This document shows, in pieces, positions 29,933 through 38,784 of a DNA stretch of 64,000 nt; position 1 is the first letter of the stretch, and every line of letters begins with the position of its first letter. Made by a program: the position numbers and the translations under genes. The stretch lies in contig NZ_FYEZ01000002.1 in assembly GCF_900187395.1 (NCBI RefSeq), positions 1 to 64,000 of the forward strand, in the 5' to 3' direction. Under the pieces are notes generated by a model. It ran no database searches, had not been told where the DNA came from, and saw nothing but the letters and a program-made list of their open reading frames with translations. The stretch comes from Kytococcus aerolatus. GTDB lineage: Bacteria > Actinomycetota > Actinomycetes > Actinomycetales > Dermatophilaceae.

Positions 29933-29944
29933 GCGGTCAGTCTA
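29933..29944 (-). promoter_or_regulatory. Putative leaderless promoter (-10 TAGACT), minus strand
   Basis: On the minus strand TAGACT (29944-29939) is followed by six bases and the ATG at 29932. Confidence 0.5.
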
Positions 29945-29998
29945 GGAAGGCCTCCGGTGACCGGCCGGCGGGGTCGGTGGGGCGTCGGTGGGCGCACC

Positions 29999-30013
29999 TA
30001 CGATGGCCCCACC
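29999..30013 (+). promoter_or_regulatory. pcrA: Putative promoter (-10 TACGAT) of pcrA
   Basis: TACGAT (29999-30004) is nine bases before the ATG at 30014. The transcript would have a leader of only about three bases. Confidence 0.45.
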
Positions 30014-32503
30014 ATGAGCAACCCCTTCGCGCAGCTGGACCTCTTCGACCCCTCCGACGACGAGCAGGAGGACGGCGGGGGCGCTGCCGGCGCGTCCTCG
30101 GGGGTGGGCGCCGACGGGGTCCCGGACTGGGCACGCTCCGGGGAGGCCCCGCCCACGCTGGGGGCCGCCCGCCCCCGCCCGGCGCGCGACGGGGCACCGG
30201 AGACCGACGAGGAGACCCTGCTGGGTGGGCTGAACCCGCAGCAGCGGGAGGCGGTGCTGCACTCCGGGGGGCCCTTGCTCATCATCGCCGGGGCGGGGTC
30301 CGGCAAGACGCGCGTGCTGACCCACCGCATCGCGCACCTGCTGCGGCACCGGGGCGTGCACCCGGGGCAGGTACTGGCCATCACCTTCACGAACAAGGCC
30401 GCGGCCGAGATGCGGGAGCGGGTGGAGGAGCTCGTGGGCCCCGCTGCACGAGCGATGTGGGTGTCGACCTTCCACTCGGCCTGCGTGCGGATCCTGCGGC
30501 GGGAGGCGAAGACGATCGGGCTGCGCTCCACCTTCTCCATCTACGACGCCGCCGACAGCCAGCGGCTCATCAGCCTGGTGCTGCGCGAGCTGGACCTGGA
30601 CCCGAAGCGCTTCCCGCCGCGGGCCGTGGGGGGCCGGATCTCGAACGCGAAGAACGAGCTGGTGGACGCCGAGGAGTTCGCCGCCACCGTGAGCGAGAAC
30701 AACCCCTACGACCGGGCGATCGCGGACGTCTACACGCGCTACACGCAGCGGCTCCGGGAGGCCGGGGCGCTGGACTTCGACGACCTCATCATGATGACGG
30801 TCAACGTGCTGCAGGCCTTCCCGGAGATCGCCCAGCACTACCGGCGGCGCTTCCGCCACATCATGGTCGACGAGTACCAGGACACGAACCACGCGCAGTA
30901 CGTCCTCGTCCGCGAGCTCACCGGTGGGGCCGGGGCCACCGGGGTGCCCGAGCCCGGGAGCCCCGCCGCGCAGGAGGCGCACGTGCTGCCGCCGGCCGAG
31001 CTGTGCGTGGTGGGTGACGCCGACCAGTCGATCTACGCCTTCCGCGGGGCGACGATGCGCAACATCATCGAGTTCGAGACGGACTACCCCGAGGCCCGCA
31101 CGATCCTGCTGGAGCAGAACTACCGCTCCACGCAGAACATCCTCAGCGCGGCCAACCAGCTCATCGAGCGCAACCAGGGGCGGCGGGCGAAGAGCCTGTG
31201 GTCCGAGGCCGGTGCCGGGGAGAAGATCGTCGGCTACGTGGCCGACGACGAGCACGACGAGGCGACCTTCGTGGCCGAGCGGATCGACGCGCTGGTGGAC
31301 GCCGGGGACGCGGTCTACGGCGACGTCGCGGTCTTCTACCGGACGAACGCCCAGTCGCGGGCGCTGGAGGAGGTCTTCGTCCGGGTGGGGCTGCCCTACC
31401 GCGTGGTCGGGGGCACCCGCTTCTACGAGCGGCGCGAGATCAAGGACGCCCTGGCCTATCTGCGGGTGCTGGCCAACCCGACGGACACGGTCAACCTGCG
31501 GCGGATCCTCAACGTGCCCAAGCGGGGCATCGGGGACCGCGCCGAGGGGGCCCTGCTGGCCCTGGCGGAGCGGGAGCGGATCCCCTTCGTGGCAGCGCTC
31601 GGCCGGGCGGAGGACGCCCCGGGGCTGGCGACGCGCTCGCTGCGGGCGATCGAGTCCTTCGTCTCCCTGCTCGAGGCGCTGCGCACCGTGGCCGACGGCG
31701 GCGGGGGCGTGGCCGACGTGCTGGAGGCGGTGCTGGAGCAGACCGGGTACGCCCAGCAGCTGCGCGAGTCGGACGACCCGCAGGACGAGAGCCGGCTGGA
31801 GAACCTCGCCGAGCTGGTGAGCGTGGCCCGGGAGTTCGACGAGGCCGCGGCCGACCCGGACCAGCCGACCGTCCCGGCCGGGGAGGGGACCGAGCAGCTG
31901 GCGGCCTTCCTGGAGCAGGTCTCCCTGGTGGCCGACACCGACGCTGCCGACGAGAACGCCGAGCAGGGCGTGGTGACGCTCATGACCCTGCACAGCGCGA
32001 AGGGCCTGGAGTTCCCGGTGGTCTTCCTCACCGGCCTGGAGGACGGGACCTTCCCCCACGTGCGCTCGCTGGAGGACCCCGAGCAGCTGGAGGAGGAGCG
32101 GCGGCTGGCCTACGTGGGCATCACCCGGGCCCGGCAGCGGCTCCACCTCTCGCGGGCCTCGGTGCGCTCGGCCTTCGGGTCCCCGCAGTACAACCCGCCC
32201 TCCCGCTTCCTGGGCGAGCTGCCCGAGGAGCTGCTGCACTGGGAGCGCGAAGGTTCCACCACGGCGCACCGGGCGGTGAGCCAGCCGGCGGTGGCGCGTC
32301 TGGCGGGGCGGATCGCTCCGGAGCGGGCGAAGAAGGTCGTCGCGCTGGAGGCCGGGGACCGGGTCACCCACGACTCCTTCGGTCTGGGCACCGTCGTCCG
32401 GGTGGACGGTGCGGGCGAGAAGGCGATGGCGCACGTCGACTTCGGTGGCGAGCTGGGGACCAAGCGCCTGCTGCTGCGCTACGCCCCCGTCGAGAAGCTC
32501 TGA
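30014..32503 (+). CDS. pcrA: ATP-dependent DNA helicase PcrA/UvrD
   Basis: This 829-residue superfamily 1 helicase has Walker A GAGSGKT (Lys98), the Walker B VDEYQDTN (Asp286, Glu287), ADQSIYAFRGA and TLHSAKGLEFPVVFLTGLE. It unwinds 3'-tailed DNA in repair and removes RecA filaments. An acidic, low-complexity N-terminal stretch (about residues 12-60) precedes the helicase core. The C-terminal Tudor-like segment (GDRVTHDSFGLGTVVRVDG) that contacts RNA polymerase in PcrA homologues is present. No LexA-type operator was seen upstream. Confidence 0.95.
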   Translation: MSNPFAQLDLFDPSDDEQEDGGGAAGASSGVGADGVPDWARSGEAPPTLGAARPRPARDGAPETDEETLLGGLNPQQREAVLHSGGPLLIIAGAGSGKTRVLTHRIAHLLRHRGVHPGQVLAITFTNKAAAEMRERVEELVGPAARAMWVSTFHSACVRILRREAKTIGLRSTFSIYDAADSQRLISLVLRELDLDPKRFPPRAVGGRISNAKNELVDAEEFAATVSENNPYDRAIADVYTRYTQRLREAGALDFDDLIMMTVNVLQAFPEIAQHYRRRFRHIMVDEYQDTNHAQYVLVRELTGGAGATGVPEPGSPAAQEAHVLPPAELCVVGDADQSIYAFRGATMRNIIEFETDYPEARTILLEQNYRSTQNILSAANQLIERNQGRRAKSLWSEAGAGEKIVGYVADDEHDEATFVAERIDALVDAGDAVYGDVAVFYRTNAQSRALEEVFVRVGLPYRVVGGTRFYERREIKDALAYLRVLANPTDTVNLRRILNVPKRGIGDRAEGALLALAERERIPFVAALGRAEDAPGLATRSLRAIESFVSLLEALRTVADGGGGVADVLEAVLEQTGYAQQLRESDDPQDESRLENLAELVSVAREFDEAAADPDQPTVPAGEGTEQLAAFLEQVSLVADTDAADENAEQGVVTLMTLHSAKGLEFPVVFLTGLEDGTFPHVRSLEDPEQLEEERRLAYVGITRARQRLHLSRASVRSAFGSPQYNPPSRFLGELPEELLHWEREGSTTAHRAVSQPAVARLAGRIAPERAKKVVALEAGDRVTHDSFGLGTVVRVDGAGEKAMAHVDFGGELGTKRLLLRYAPVEKL

Positions 32504-32512
32504 GCCGCTGGC

Positions 32513-32575
32513 CTCCCCGCACCCCGCGACTCCCCACCGTGGTGTGGCGCGGGGGAGCGCTTCTCGCGCGGGGAG
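32513..32575 (+). terminator. Nested hairpins, likely pcrA terminator
   Basis: CTCCCCGC (32513-32520) pairs with GCGGGGAG (32568-32575). Inside, CCCCGCG (32522-32528) pairs with CGCGGGG (32548-32554). It lies nine bases after the stop. The remaining ~120 bases to the sucC promoter show nothing else recognisable. Confidence 0.5.
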
Positions 32576-32669
32576 GGGCCGGGGCGTGACGCGGGGAAGG
32601 GCTCGGGCTCGGTGCGGGAGGGGGCTGGGGTGCGGTGGGGGTTCGAACGTGCCCGCGGGGGCGGGCCAG

Positions 32670-32700
32670 GTGACGCTCGGCACCGAAAAACCATTAGAGT
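32670..32700 (+). promoter_or_regulatory. sucC: Putative sucC promoter
   Basis: TAGAGT (32695-32700) is a good -10 in a short A/T-rich patch, with GTGACG (32670-32675) as a possible -35 at a 19-base spacing. The leader to the GTG of sucC is about 62 bases, so this gene is not leaderless. Confidence 0.5.
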
Positions 32701-32768
32701 CGTCGGTGGACGGCTCGCGCCCGCGGGCCACCAGAAATCAGTCGAAATCGTGAGGACGGTGTCAACTC

Positions 32769-33953
32769 GTGGATCTCTTCGAGTACCAGGCCCGTGACAT
32801 GTTCGAGAAGCACGGGGTGCCGGTGCTGGCCGGTGAGGTCGCCACCACCCCCGAAGAGGCTCGAGCTGCCGCGGAGCGCATTGGTGAGAAGTCCGGTGGA
32901 GTCGTGGTCGTCAAGGCCCAGGTGAAGACCGGTGGGCGTGGCAAGGCCGGCGGCGTGAAGCTGGCCAAGTCGCCGGAGGAGGCCGAGGAGAACGCCCGCC
33001 AGATCCTCGGCATGGACATCAAGGGCCACACGGTCCACCGGGTGATGATCGCCCAGGGGGCCAAGATCGCCGAGGAGTACTACTTCTCGATCCTGCTCGA
33101 CCGCGCCAACCGCTCCTACCTGGCCATGTGTTCCAAGGAGGGCGGCGTCGAGATCGAGCAGCTCGCCGTCGAGCGTCCCGAGGCCCTGGCCAAGATCGAG
33201 ATCGACCCGGCCGAGGGCATGACCGACGCCAAGGCGATGGAGATCGTGGAGGCCGCCGGCTTCACCGACTCGAAGGACGAGCTCGCCAAGACCTTCCAGA
33301 CCCTCTACGGCGTCTACACGAACGAGGACGCCACCCTGGTCGAGGTCAACCCGCTGGTGAAGACCGAGGACGGCGAGATCATCGCCCTCGACGGCAAGGT
33401 CACCCTCGACGGGAACTCCGACTTCCGCCAGGAACACCACGCCGCGCTGGAGGACGAGAAGTCCGCCGACCCGCTGGAGGCCAAGGCCAAGGCCAAGGAG
33501 CTCAACTACGTGAAGCTCGACGGCAACGTCGGCATCATCGGCAACGGCGCCGGCCTCGTGATGTCCACCCTGGACGTCGTGGCCTACGCCGGCGAGGAGC
33601 ACACCGGCGGCCGGGCCAAGCCGGCCAACTTCCTCGACATCGGTGGTGGCGCCTCGGCCGAGGTCATGGCCGACGGTCTGGACGTCATCCTCAACGACGA
33701 GCAGGTCAAGAGCGTGTTCGTCAACGTCTTCGGTGGCATCACCGCCTGCGACGCCGTGGCCAACGGCATCGTCAAGGCGCTGGAGATGCTGGGCGACGAC
33801 GCCACCAAGCCGCTGGTCGTCCGCCTCGATGGCAACAACGTCGAGGAGGGCCGCAAGATCCTGGCCGACGCGAACCACCCGCTGGTGAGCATCGCCGACA
33901 CCATGGACGGCGGCGCCCAGAAGGCTGCCGAGCTCGCTGCGAAGGAGAACTGA
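32769..33953 (+). CDS. sucC: Succinyl-CoA synthetase beta subunit
   Basis: This 394-residue subunit has the ATP-grasp domain ([20 protein letters not shown]) and the C-terminal CoA-ligase domain with [13 protein letters not shown] and [13 protein letters not shown]. With SucD it makes ATP or GTP from succinyl-CoA in the TCA cycle. A GTG start is used; sucD follows after two bases. Codon use is typical of the window's highly expressed genes, with lower GC than its surroundings at third positions. Confidence 0.96.
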   Translation: MDLFEYQARDMFEKHGVPVLAGEVATTPEEARAAAERIGEKSGGVVVVKAQVKTGGRGKAGGVKLAKSPEEAEENARQILGMDIKGHTVHRVMIAQGAKIAEEYYFSILLDRANRSYLAMCSKEGGVEIEQLAVERPEALAKIEIDPAEGMTDAKAMEIVEAAGFTDSKDELAKTFQTLYGVYTNEDATLVEVNPLVKTEDGEIIALDGKVTLDGNSDFRQEHHAALEDEKSADPLEAKAKAKELNYVKLDGNVGIIGNGAGLVMSTLDVVAYAGEEHTGGRAKPANFLDIGGGASAEVMADGLDVILNDEQVKSVFVNVFGGITACDAVANGIVKALEMLGDDATKPLVVRLDGNNVEEGRKILADANHPLVSIADTMDGGAQKAAELAAKEN

Positions 33954-33955
33954 CA

Positions 33956-34849
33956 ATGGCGATCTTCCTGAACAACGACTCCAAGGTCATCGTCCAGGGC
34001 ATGACCGGCTCCGAGGGCATGAAGCACACCCAGCGCATGCTCGCGTCGGGCACCACCGTCGTCGGCGGCGTGAACCCGCGCAAGGCCGGCACCGAGGTGG
34101 AGTTCGAGGGTGGCCACACGGTCCCCGTCTTCGGCACCGTCAAGGAGGCCATGGAGGCCACCGGCGCGAACGTGTCGGTCCTCTTCGTGCCGCCGAAGTT
34201 CTCCAAGGACGCCGTGATGGAGGCCGTCGAGGCCGAGATCGAGCTGGCCGTCGTGATCACCGAGGGCATCCCGGTGCAGGACACCGCCGAGTTCTGGGCC
34301 GAGGCCAAGAAGGCCGGCAAGACCCGCATCATCGGCCCGAACTGCCCGGGCATCATCAGCCCCGGCCAGTCGAACGCCGGCATCATCCCGGCGGACATCG
34401 CCGGTGCGGGCCGCATCGGCCTGGTGTCCAAGTCGGGCACGCTGACCTACCAGATGATGTACGAGCTGCGTGACTTCGGCTTCTCCACCGCCATCGGCAT
34501 CGGTGGTGACCCGATCGTGGGCACCACCCACATCGACGCCCTGGAGGCCTTCCAGGCCGACCCGGAGACCGACGCCATCGTGATGATCGGTGAGATCGGC
34601 GGTGACGCCGAGGAGCGTGCCGCGGACTACATCAAGGCGAACGTCACCAAGCCGGTCGTCGGCTACGTGGCGGGCTTCACCGCTCCGGAGGGCAAGACGA
34701 TGGGCCACGCCGGCGCCATCGTGTCCGGCTCCTCCGGCACGGCCGAGGCCAAGAAGGAGGCCCTCGAGGCCGCTGGCGTGAAGGTTGGCAAGACGCCGTC
34801 CGAGACCGCTGAGCTCATGCGTGAGATCATGCAGGGCCTGCAGGGCTGA
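33956..34849 (+). CDS. sucD: Succinyl-CoA synthetase alpha subunit
   Basis: This 297-residue subunit starts [18 protein letters not shown], has the CoA-binding Rossmann fold, GPNCPGI and the phosphorylated His in [11 protein letters not shown] (His251). It completes the SucCD heterodimer. A strong bidirectional terminator follows. Confidence 0.96.
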   Translation: MAIFLNNDSKVIVQGMTGSEGMKHTQRMLASGTTVVGGVNPRKAGTEVEFEGGHTVPVFGTVKEAMEATGANVSVLFVPPKFSKDAVMEAVEAEIELAVVITEGIPVQDTAEFWAEAKKAGKTRIIGPNCPGIISPGQSNAGIIPADIAGAGRIGLVSKSGTLTYQMMYELRDFGFSTAIGIGGDPIVGTTHIDALEAFQADPETDAIVMIGEIGGDAEERAADYIKANVTKPVVGYVAGFTAPEGKTMGHAGAIVSGSSGTAEAKKEALEAAGVKVGKTPSETAELMREIMQGLQG

Positions 34850-34890
34850 CCCAGCTCCTCCGGCACGAGCGCGGGGCGATGGCCCGCTGC

Positions 34891-34939
34891 GAAGGGGGTG
34901 CTCTTCCCGAGGAACTCCTCGGGAAGAGCACCCCCCTTC
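34891..34939. terminator. Bidirectional terminator between sucD and the secreted protein
   Basis: A stem of about 22 bp with one bulge and an AACT loop spans 34891-34939. Its stem includes GCTCTTCCCGAGG and the complement. It lies between convergent genes. Confidence 0.87.
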
Positions 34940-34955
34940 CTGTCGCTGGCGGGGT

Positions 34956-35684
34956 TCAGGCTGGAGCGCAGGTCTGCTCGGCGGTCTGGAGGCCCGAGCC
35001 GTCCTCACTCACCGGGGTGCCGTCGGCGACGGTGAAGTGCGCCCGATAGCCGCCGATGAAACGCGCGAAGGTGGAGTCGCACCCCACGGCACACTCGGAG
35101 TACCCGCCGCCACCGGTGAGGACGTCGTTGCTGAGGGCCACGTCGGCTTCGAGGGCGTAACCGGGCCAAGCGCTGGCCTCACTGCCCAGCAGGGACTCCG
35201 GCTGAGTGGTGGTCATGCGGTCCGGGCCCACGTAGGTGAACTCGTACCCCTGGTACTCGACACCGCCCACGTAGCGCGGGGCCACGCGGATGACCTGCCA
35301 GTTCCCCTCACCCTGGATGACAGTGAACGGGTTGGCGATGCGGGCCGGGGCGTTCATGTCGGTGGGCAGGCCGAAGGTGCTGGTGAGGGAGTTGCGGGTC
35401 ACGTTCTGGTGCGGCGAGGTGGTGCTGTCCGAACGCTCGCCCTCGGTGATGCGCCACCCCGGTCCCACGACCATGCCGTTGCTGTCGGAGGGGAGGTCGT
35501 TCGTGATGCGGAAGTAACCGTCCCCCGCGTAGCACTGGGAGTAGGAGCCGAGCGAGGCGTCGAAGCAGTAGACGTTGGCCGCCGAGGCGGCGACGGCGCG
35601 GGCGGAGGCGGCGACGGCCACGGCCGGCGCCGACCGGGTGAGTCCCTTGGCCACGGTGCGGCGTGAGGTCACGTTCGGGTTCAT
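34956..35684 (-). CDS. Tat-type secreted protein of unknown function
   Basis: This 242-residue protein begins with a twin-arginine-like signal (SRRTVAKGLTRSAPAVAVAA, then an Ala-rich h-region), predicting export, with cleavage near residue 36. The mature part is Gly/Ser/Thr/Asn-rich with six Cys (for example YCFDASLGSYSQCYAGDG and YSECAVGCDSTF) that could form disulfides. No known domain is recognised. The start has an AAGGA ribosome site. It has no obvious functional partner; the neighbours are sucD and a divergent cell-division-type membrane protein. Its mature region is less GC-biased in composition than the flanks, so lateral acquisition is possible. Confidence 0.72.
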   Translation of the reverse strand: MNPNVTSRRTVAKGLTRSAPAVAVAASARAVAASAANVYCFDASLGSYSQCYAGDGYFRITNDLPSDSNGMVVGPGWRITEGERSDSTTSPHQNVTRNSLTSTFGLPTDMNAPARIANPFTVIQGEGNWQVIRVAPRYVGGVEYQGYEFTYVGPDRMTTTQPESLLGSEASAWPGYALEADVALSNDVLTGGGGYSECAVGCDSTFARFIGGYRAHFTVADGTPVSEDGSGLQTAEQTCAPA

Positions 35685-35716
35685 GCTGGGTCCTTAAGGG
35701 GGGAGGCGACATGGAA

Positions 35717-35739
35717 GTGGGCACGGATTCCGTGCCCAC
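35717..35739. promoter_or_regulatory. Inverted repeat in the divergent gap (possible operator)
   Basis: GTGGGCACGG (35717-35726) and CCGTGCCCAC (35730-35739) are separated by only three bases. The repeat lies 33 bases upstream of the secreted-protein start (minus strand), in the 262-base gap before the PerM-like gene. The small loop also allows a leader hairpin. The rest of this gap shows no gene, riboswitch or repeat that I recognise. Confidence 0.55.
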
Positions 35740-35946
35740 GGAATTCGAAGGTGCGGGAACCCTTCTGGGCGAAGCGACTTCAGGCGGTAAGTGCCGATGT
35801 GAGATGAGCCATTCACGGTGCCCCGGGAGCGCCTGGGCGTCGGGGCAGAAGAGTGGTCCGCGCCCTGCCGGATGAGTGGGCGGCACGGTCAACACGCGGG
35901 GAGGAGGGTGGGTTCCGGGGAGGCTCGGTGGGAGAGGATGGCCGGG

Positions 35947-37185
35947 ATGTCCGTCACAGACCCCGATCGCTGCTCCCGCCGGTTGCCCGCCCAGCTGGGG
36001 CACGTCGTCCTCACCGGTGGCCTGTGGGGTGCCCTGATCAGCCTGCTCGCGCACGGGACGGCCGTGGCGACGGCCTTCCTCGCCTGGGTCAGTGACCCCG
36101 CCGGCGGGCACGAGGCGACCGACTCCCTCTCCATCGGGGCGCGAGTGGCTGCTCTGGCGGCAGGAGGAACCATCCCCTTCGGGGCGCCGCTGGAGGCCGA
36201 GGGAGAGATCCTGCGCTGGACCCTGACCGGGGGCCCGCTGCTGCTGACACTCCTCTCCGCGGTGATGCTGGCGCGGATCGTCCGTCGGGTCGTCCGCCGC
36301 GCCGGGCTGGCCTCGCGGGAGGCCTGCGGCGTCGCGGCGGGGGCTGCCCTGGCGCACTGGGTCACCGGCGCCCTCCTGCTGGTCGGGCTGGCCGGGCAGG
36401 AGGCCCTCTCGGGGCGCTGGGTGGCGCTCTCGCTGCTCGCCTCCGTGCTCCCCGCCGCCTGGGGGCTGCTGCGGGGCGTCCCCCCGCAGCTGGTGGACGT
36501 CTGGTTCGGGAGCTGGCCGGGTGACCTGGGGGAGGTGCTGCAGGACGCGGCCCGGCCAGCCCGGGCGGCTGCCCGCCGGCTGCTCCTCGCGGGTGCCCTG
36601 GTGCCGGCCCTGCTCCTCGTCACGCGCTTCCCCGAGGTCCAGCGCGCCCACGATGCCCTCGGCCTCGACGTCTCCGGGGGCGTGCTGCTGACGCTGGCCC
36701 AGCTCGGATGGGCCCCGAACGCCGCGACCTGGGGGCTGGCCTGGCTGTCGGGCCCGGGGGTCGAGCTCGGAGGGGCCACGTTCACCCCGGGTGGGGCCGG
36801 GGCGGGATCGCTGCCCGCGATCCCGGCTCTGGCAGCGCTCCCGGTGGCCGGGGGGCTCCACCCCCTGTGGTGGTCCGTGACCCTGGTGCCGGTGGCCGTC
36901 GGGTGGATGGTGCCGCCGCAGGTGCGCCGCGAGCTGGCGGAGTTCGTGGAGGAGGGAGGGCTGGTCGACATCGCCCTACGGTGCGTGGCCGTGTGCCTCC
37001 TACTGGGTCTGGGGGCCGCGCTGCTCGGGGTCTGGGCCGGAGTCGCCATGACCCCGGGGGAGTGGGCCGGCAGTGGCGTGCGCGACGGCTGGTGGGCCGC
37101 CCTGGCCGGGTGGGTCGGCCTGGGGGCGCTCGTCCGGCTCGGGGCGGACCTGGCGCGGGAGCGCCTGCTCAGCGACCCTGCGTGA
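35947..37185 (+). CDS. DUF6350 membrane protein, PerM-like
   Basis: This 412-residue protein has about ten transmembrane helices. The segment LGWAPNAATWGLAWLSGPGVELGGATFTPGGAGAG matches the DUF6350/PerM signature. In mycobacteria PerM is needed for persistence and interacts with the divisome. As in other actinobacteria it lies a little upstream of purN-purH. ATG 35947 is preferred because GAGG lies nine bases upstream; ATG 35938 is in frame too. The 3' end overlaps the opposite-strand gene by 17 bases. Confidence 0.82.
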   Translation: MSVTDPDRCSRRLPAQLGHVVLTGGLWGALISLLAHGTAVATAFLAWVSDPAGGHEATDSLSIGARVAALAAGGTIPFGAPLEAEGEILRWTLTGGPLLLTLLSAVMLARIVRRVVRRAGLASREACGVAAGAALAHWVTGALLLVGLAGQEALSGRWVALSLLASVLPAAWGLLRGVPPQLVDVWFGSWPGDLGEVLQDAARPARAAARRLLLAGALVPALLLVTRFPEVQRAHDALGLDVSGGVLLTLAQLGWAPNAATWGLAWLSGPGVELGGATFTPGGAGAGSLPAIPALAALPVAGGLHPLWWSVTLVPVAVGWMVPPQVRRELAEFVEEGGLVDIALRCVAVCLLLGLGAALLGVWAGVAMTPGEWAGSGVRDGWWAALAGWVGLGALVRLGADLARERLLSDPA

Positions 37186-37630
37186 AGCGCGACAGGTCCG
37201 TCGTCCAGTCCGTCGTGCAGTCGGCCTCGGCCTGCTGCGTGTTGGCGCCCTGCAGGCAGTCCTGGATCGCCATCGACTGGTCGTAGAAGAGGTAGGGCAG
37301 CCCCACGCCGACGACGAGGACGGACACGAGCAGCAAGCCCAGGGCGGTCCACAGGACCACGGGGAGGCGGGCTCGGCCCACCTGCTCCCGGAGCGCCTGC
37401 AGGAAGAACCAAGCCGCGGGGAGCAGCGCGACCAAGGCCACAATGTTCCGCGGCATCGACAGCATCCCGAGGAGGGCGCCGGCCAGCAGGAGCAGTCCGG
37501 CCCGCTGCGACGCCCGGGATCCCAAGCCCTCCGGGGGAGTCGGTGAGGGGGCTGAACTTCCCTGTGCTGGCACGATTTTCCTGACCTCGGGGGAGTGGGT
37601 GGTCGCAGTGGCAGGGAGGGCCCCGGCCAT
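37169..37630 (-). CDS. Small membrane protein, convergent with the PerM-like gene
   Basis: This 153-residue protein has a disordered Pro/Ser/Thr-rich N-terminus (about 1-42), three hydrophobic helices (about 43-62, 64-82 and 92-115) and a C-terminal soluble tail with two Cys (DCLQGANTQQAEADCTTD). The ATG at 37630 has GGAGAT six bases upstream. I do not recognise a family. Its last codons overlap the end of the PerM-like gene. Confidence 0.68.
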   Translation of the reverse strand: MAGALPATATTHSPEVRKIVPAQGSSAPSPTPPEGLGSRASQRAGLLLLAGALLGMLSMPRNIVALVALLPAAWFFLQALREQVGRARLPVVLWTALGLLLVSVLVVGVGLPYLFYDQSMAIQDCLQGANTQQAEADCTTDWTTDLSRFTQGR

Positions 37631-37697
37631 CTCCGGCGGCGGTCCGTGACCCCCGCGGTGCCCGCGAGTGTAGTGGTGCCCGGCACCGAGTCCACCG

Positions 37698-37713
37698 TGT
37701 GAACAGTGTCACG
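37698..37713. promoter_or_regulatory. CRP/GlxR-like operator upstream of the PRC-barrel gene
   Basis: TGTGA-ACAGTG-TCACG matches the CRP-family site TGTGA-N6-TCACA in nine of ten positions. It lies about 110 bases before the PRC/DUF2382 ATG and about 70 bases upstream of the divergent membrane-protein gene. Confidence 0.55.
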
Positions 37714-37820
37714 AGCTCTGAGGTTGCGGACGCTGGGCAGCCGGGGTTGATTGGATACAACTCCTCCCACTGAGGGTGGAACCGACGAGGGCCTCACAAG
37801 GGCCCAAGAAGGAGAACACC

Positions 37821-38681
37821 ATGCTGAACAAGGACCAGCTCCGCGACCTGCGCAACGGCAACCTGTACGCCGCCAACGGCGACAAGATCGGCTCGATCGG
37901 CGAGATCTACCTCGACGACCAGACCAATGAGGCCGAGTGGGTCACCGTGAACACCGGCCTGTTCGGGAACTCCGAGTCCTTCGTGCCGCTGCAGGGTGCC
38001 ACCGCCTACGAGGACGGCATCCAGGTGCAGTACGACAAGGACAAGGTGAAGGACGCCCCGCGCGTCGAGAACGCCGACCAGCACCTCGACGCCGACCAGG
38101 AGGTCGAGCTCTACCGCTACTACGGCCTCGAGACCCCGAGCGCCGGCTACGCCGACACCGCTGCGGCGGGCACCGCCGCCGGCACCGCTGCGACCACCAC
38201 GACCACCACCCGCACCGAGACCGCGGACATCGACCGCGACCGCGCCGACCTGGACCGCACCCGTGCGGCCGAGATCGACCGCGACCGTGCGGACGTTGAC
38301 GACGACGCCTCCGTGACCCGCCACGAGGAGCGCCTCAACGTGGGCACCGAGCGCACCCAGACCGGTGGCGCCCGTCTCCGCAAGTTCACCGTCGAGGACG
38401 AGCAGACCGTCTCCGTGCCGGTCGAGTCCGAGACCGCCCACGTGACCCGTCGTCCGGTGGACGGCCAGGCCGCCGACGGTGACGCCTTCCGGGACGAGAC
38501 CATCGAGGTCGACACCTACGCCGAGCGCCCGGTCGTCGAGAAGGAGACCGTCGCCGTCGAGGAGGTCGGTCTGGAGACCGAGAAGCGCACCGAGAACGTC
38601 CAGGTCTCCGAGACCCTCCGCAAGGAGCAGGTCGAGATCGACGGTGAGATCGACCAGGACATCGACCGCGACCGTCGATGA
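37821..38681 (+). CDS. PRC-barrel and DUF2382 domain protein
   Basis: This 286-residue protein has an N-terminal PRC-barrel (about 1-80, with GDKIGSIGEIYLDDQTNEAEW) and a C-terminal DUF2382 domain (about 170-280, RHEERLNVGTERTQTGGARLRK). A Thr/Ala then acid-base linker joins them, with copies of DIDRDRAD. DUF2382 proteins are common in stress- and desiccation-tolerant actinobacteria; their biochemical role is unknown. AAGGAGAACACC gives a very strong ribosome site, so expression is likely high. A CRP-like site lies upstream. Confidence 0.87.
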   Translation: MLNKDQLRDLRNGNLYAANGDKIGSIGEIYLDDQTNEAEWVTVNTGLFGNSESFVPLQGATAYEDGIQVQYDKDKVKDAPRVENADQHLDADQEVELYRYYGLETPSAGYADTAAAGTAAGTAATTTTTTRTETADIDRDRADLDRTRAAEIDRDRADVDDDASVTRHEERLNVGTERTQTGGARLRKFTVEDEQTVSVPVESETAHVTRRPVDGQAADGDAFRDETIEVDTYAERPVVEKETVAVEEVGLETEKRTENVQVSETLRKEQVEIDGEIDQDIDRDRR

Positions 38682-38717
38682 CCCCACGCCACGGCGTCGC
38701 CTGACGCCGACGTGACC

Positions 38718-38747
38718 AGCGGGCCCACCCCTCGGGGTGGGCCCGCT
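38718..38747. terminator. Bidirectional terminator
   Basis: AGCGGGCCCACCC (38718-38730) pairs perfectly with GGGTGGGCCCGCT (38735-38747) around a CTCG tetraloop, between convergent genes. Confidence 0.85.
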
Positions 38748-38784
38748 CGCGTGTGCGGGCCGGGAGCGTCCCCGCCGCTGCGGG

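Noticed and set aside
32641-32650. GTTCGAAC as an SOS (LexA) box
   Set aside because: Only a short 8-base palindrome is present, without the spacing of actinobacterial LexA sites. It lies downstream of pcrA, not in its promoter.
29942-32731. 929-codon minus-strand frame opposite pcrA
   Set aside because: It mirrors the helicase and has shadow composition (Gly, Arg, Leu, His, Val repeats). All helicase motifs are on the plus strand.
35663-35875. 70-codon plus-strand frame in the divergent gap
   Set aside because: It has no ribosome site, begins inside the secreted-protein gene and shows no codon bias. I treat the region as regulatory.
35690-35940. Riboswitch (c-di-AMP/ydaO-like) upstream of the secreted protein or PerM-like gene
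   Set aside because: Some GGG/CCC patches resemble that motif, but the conserved core is not present on either strand.
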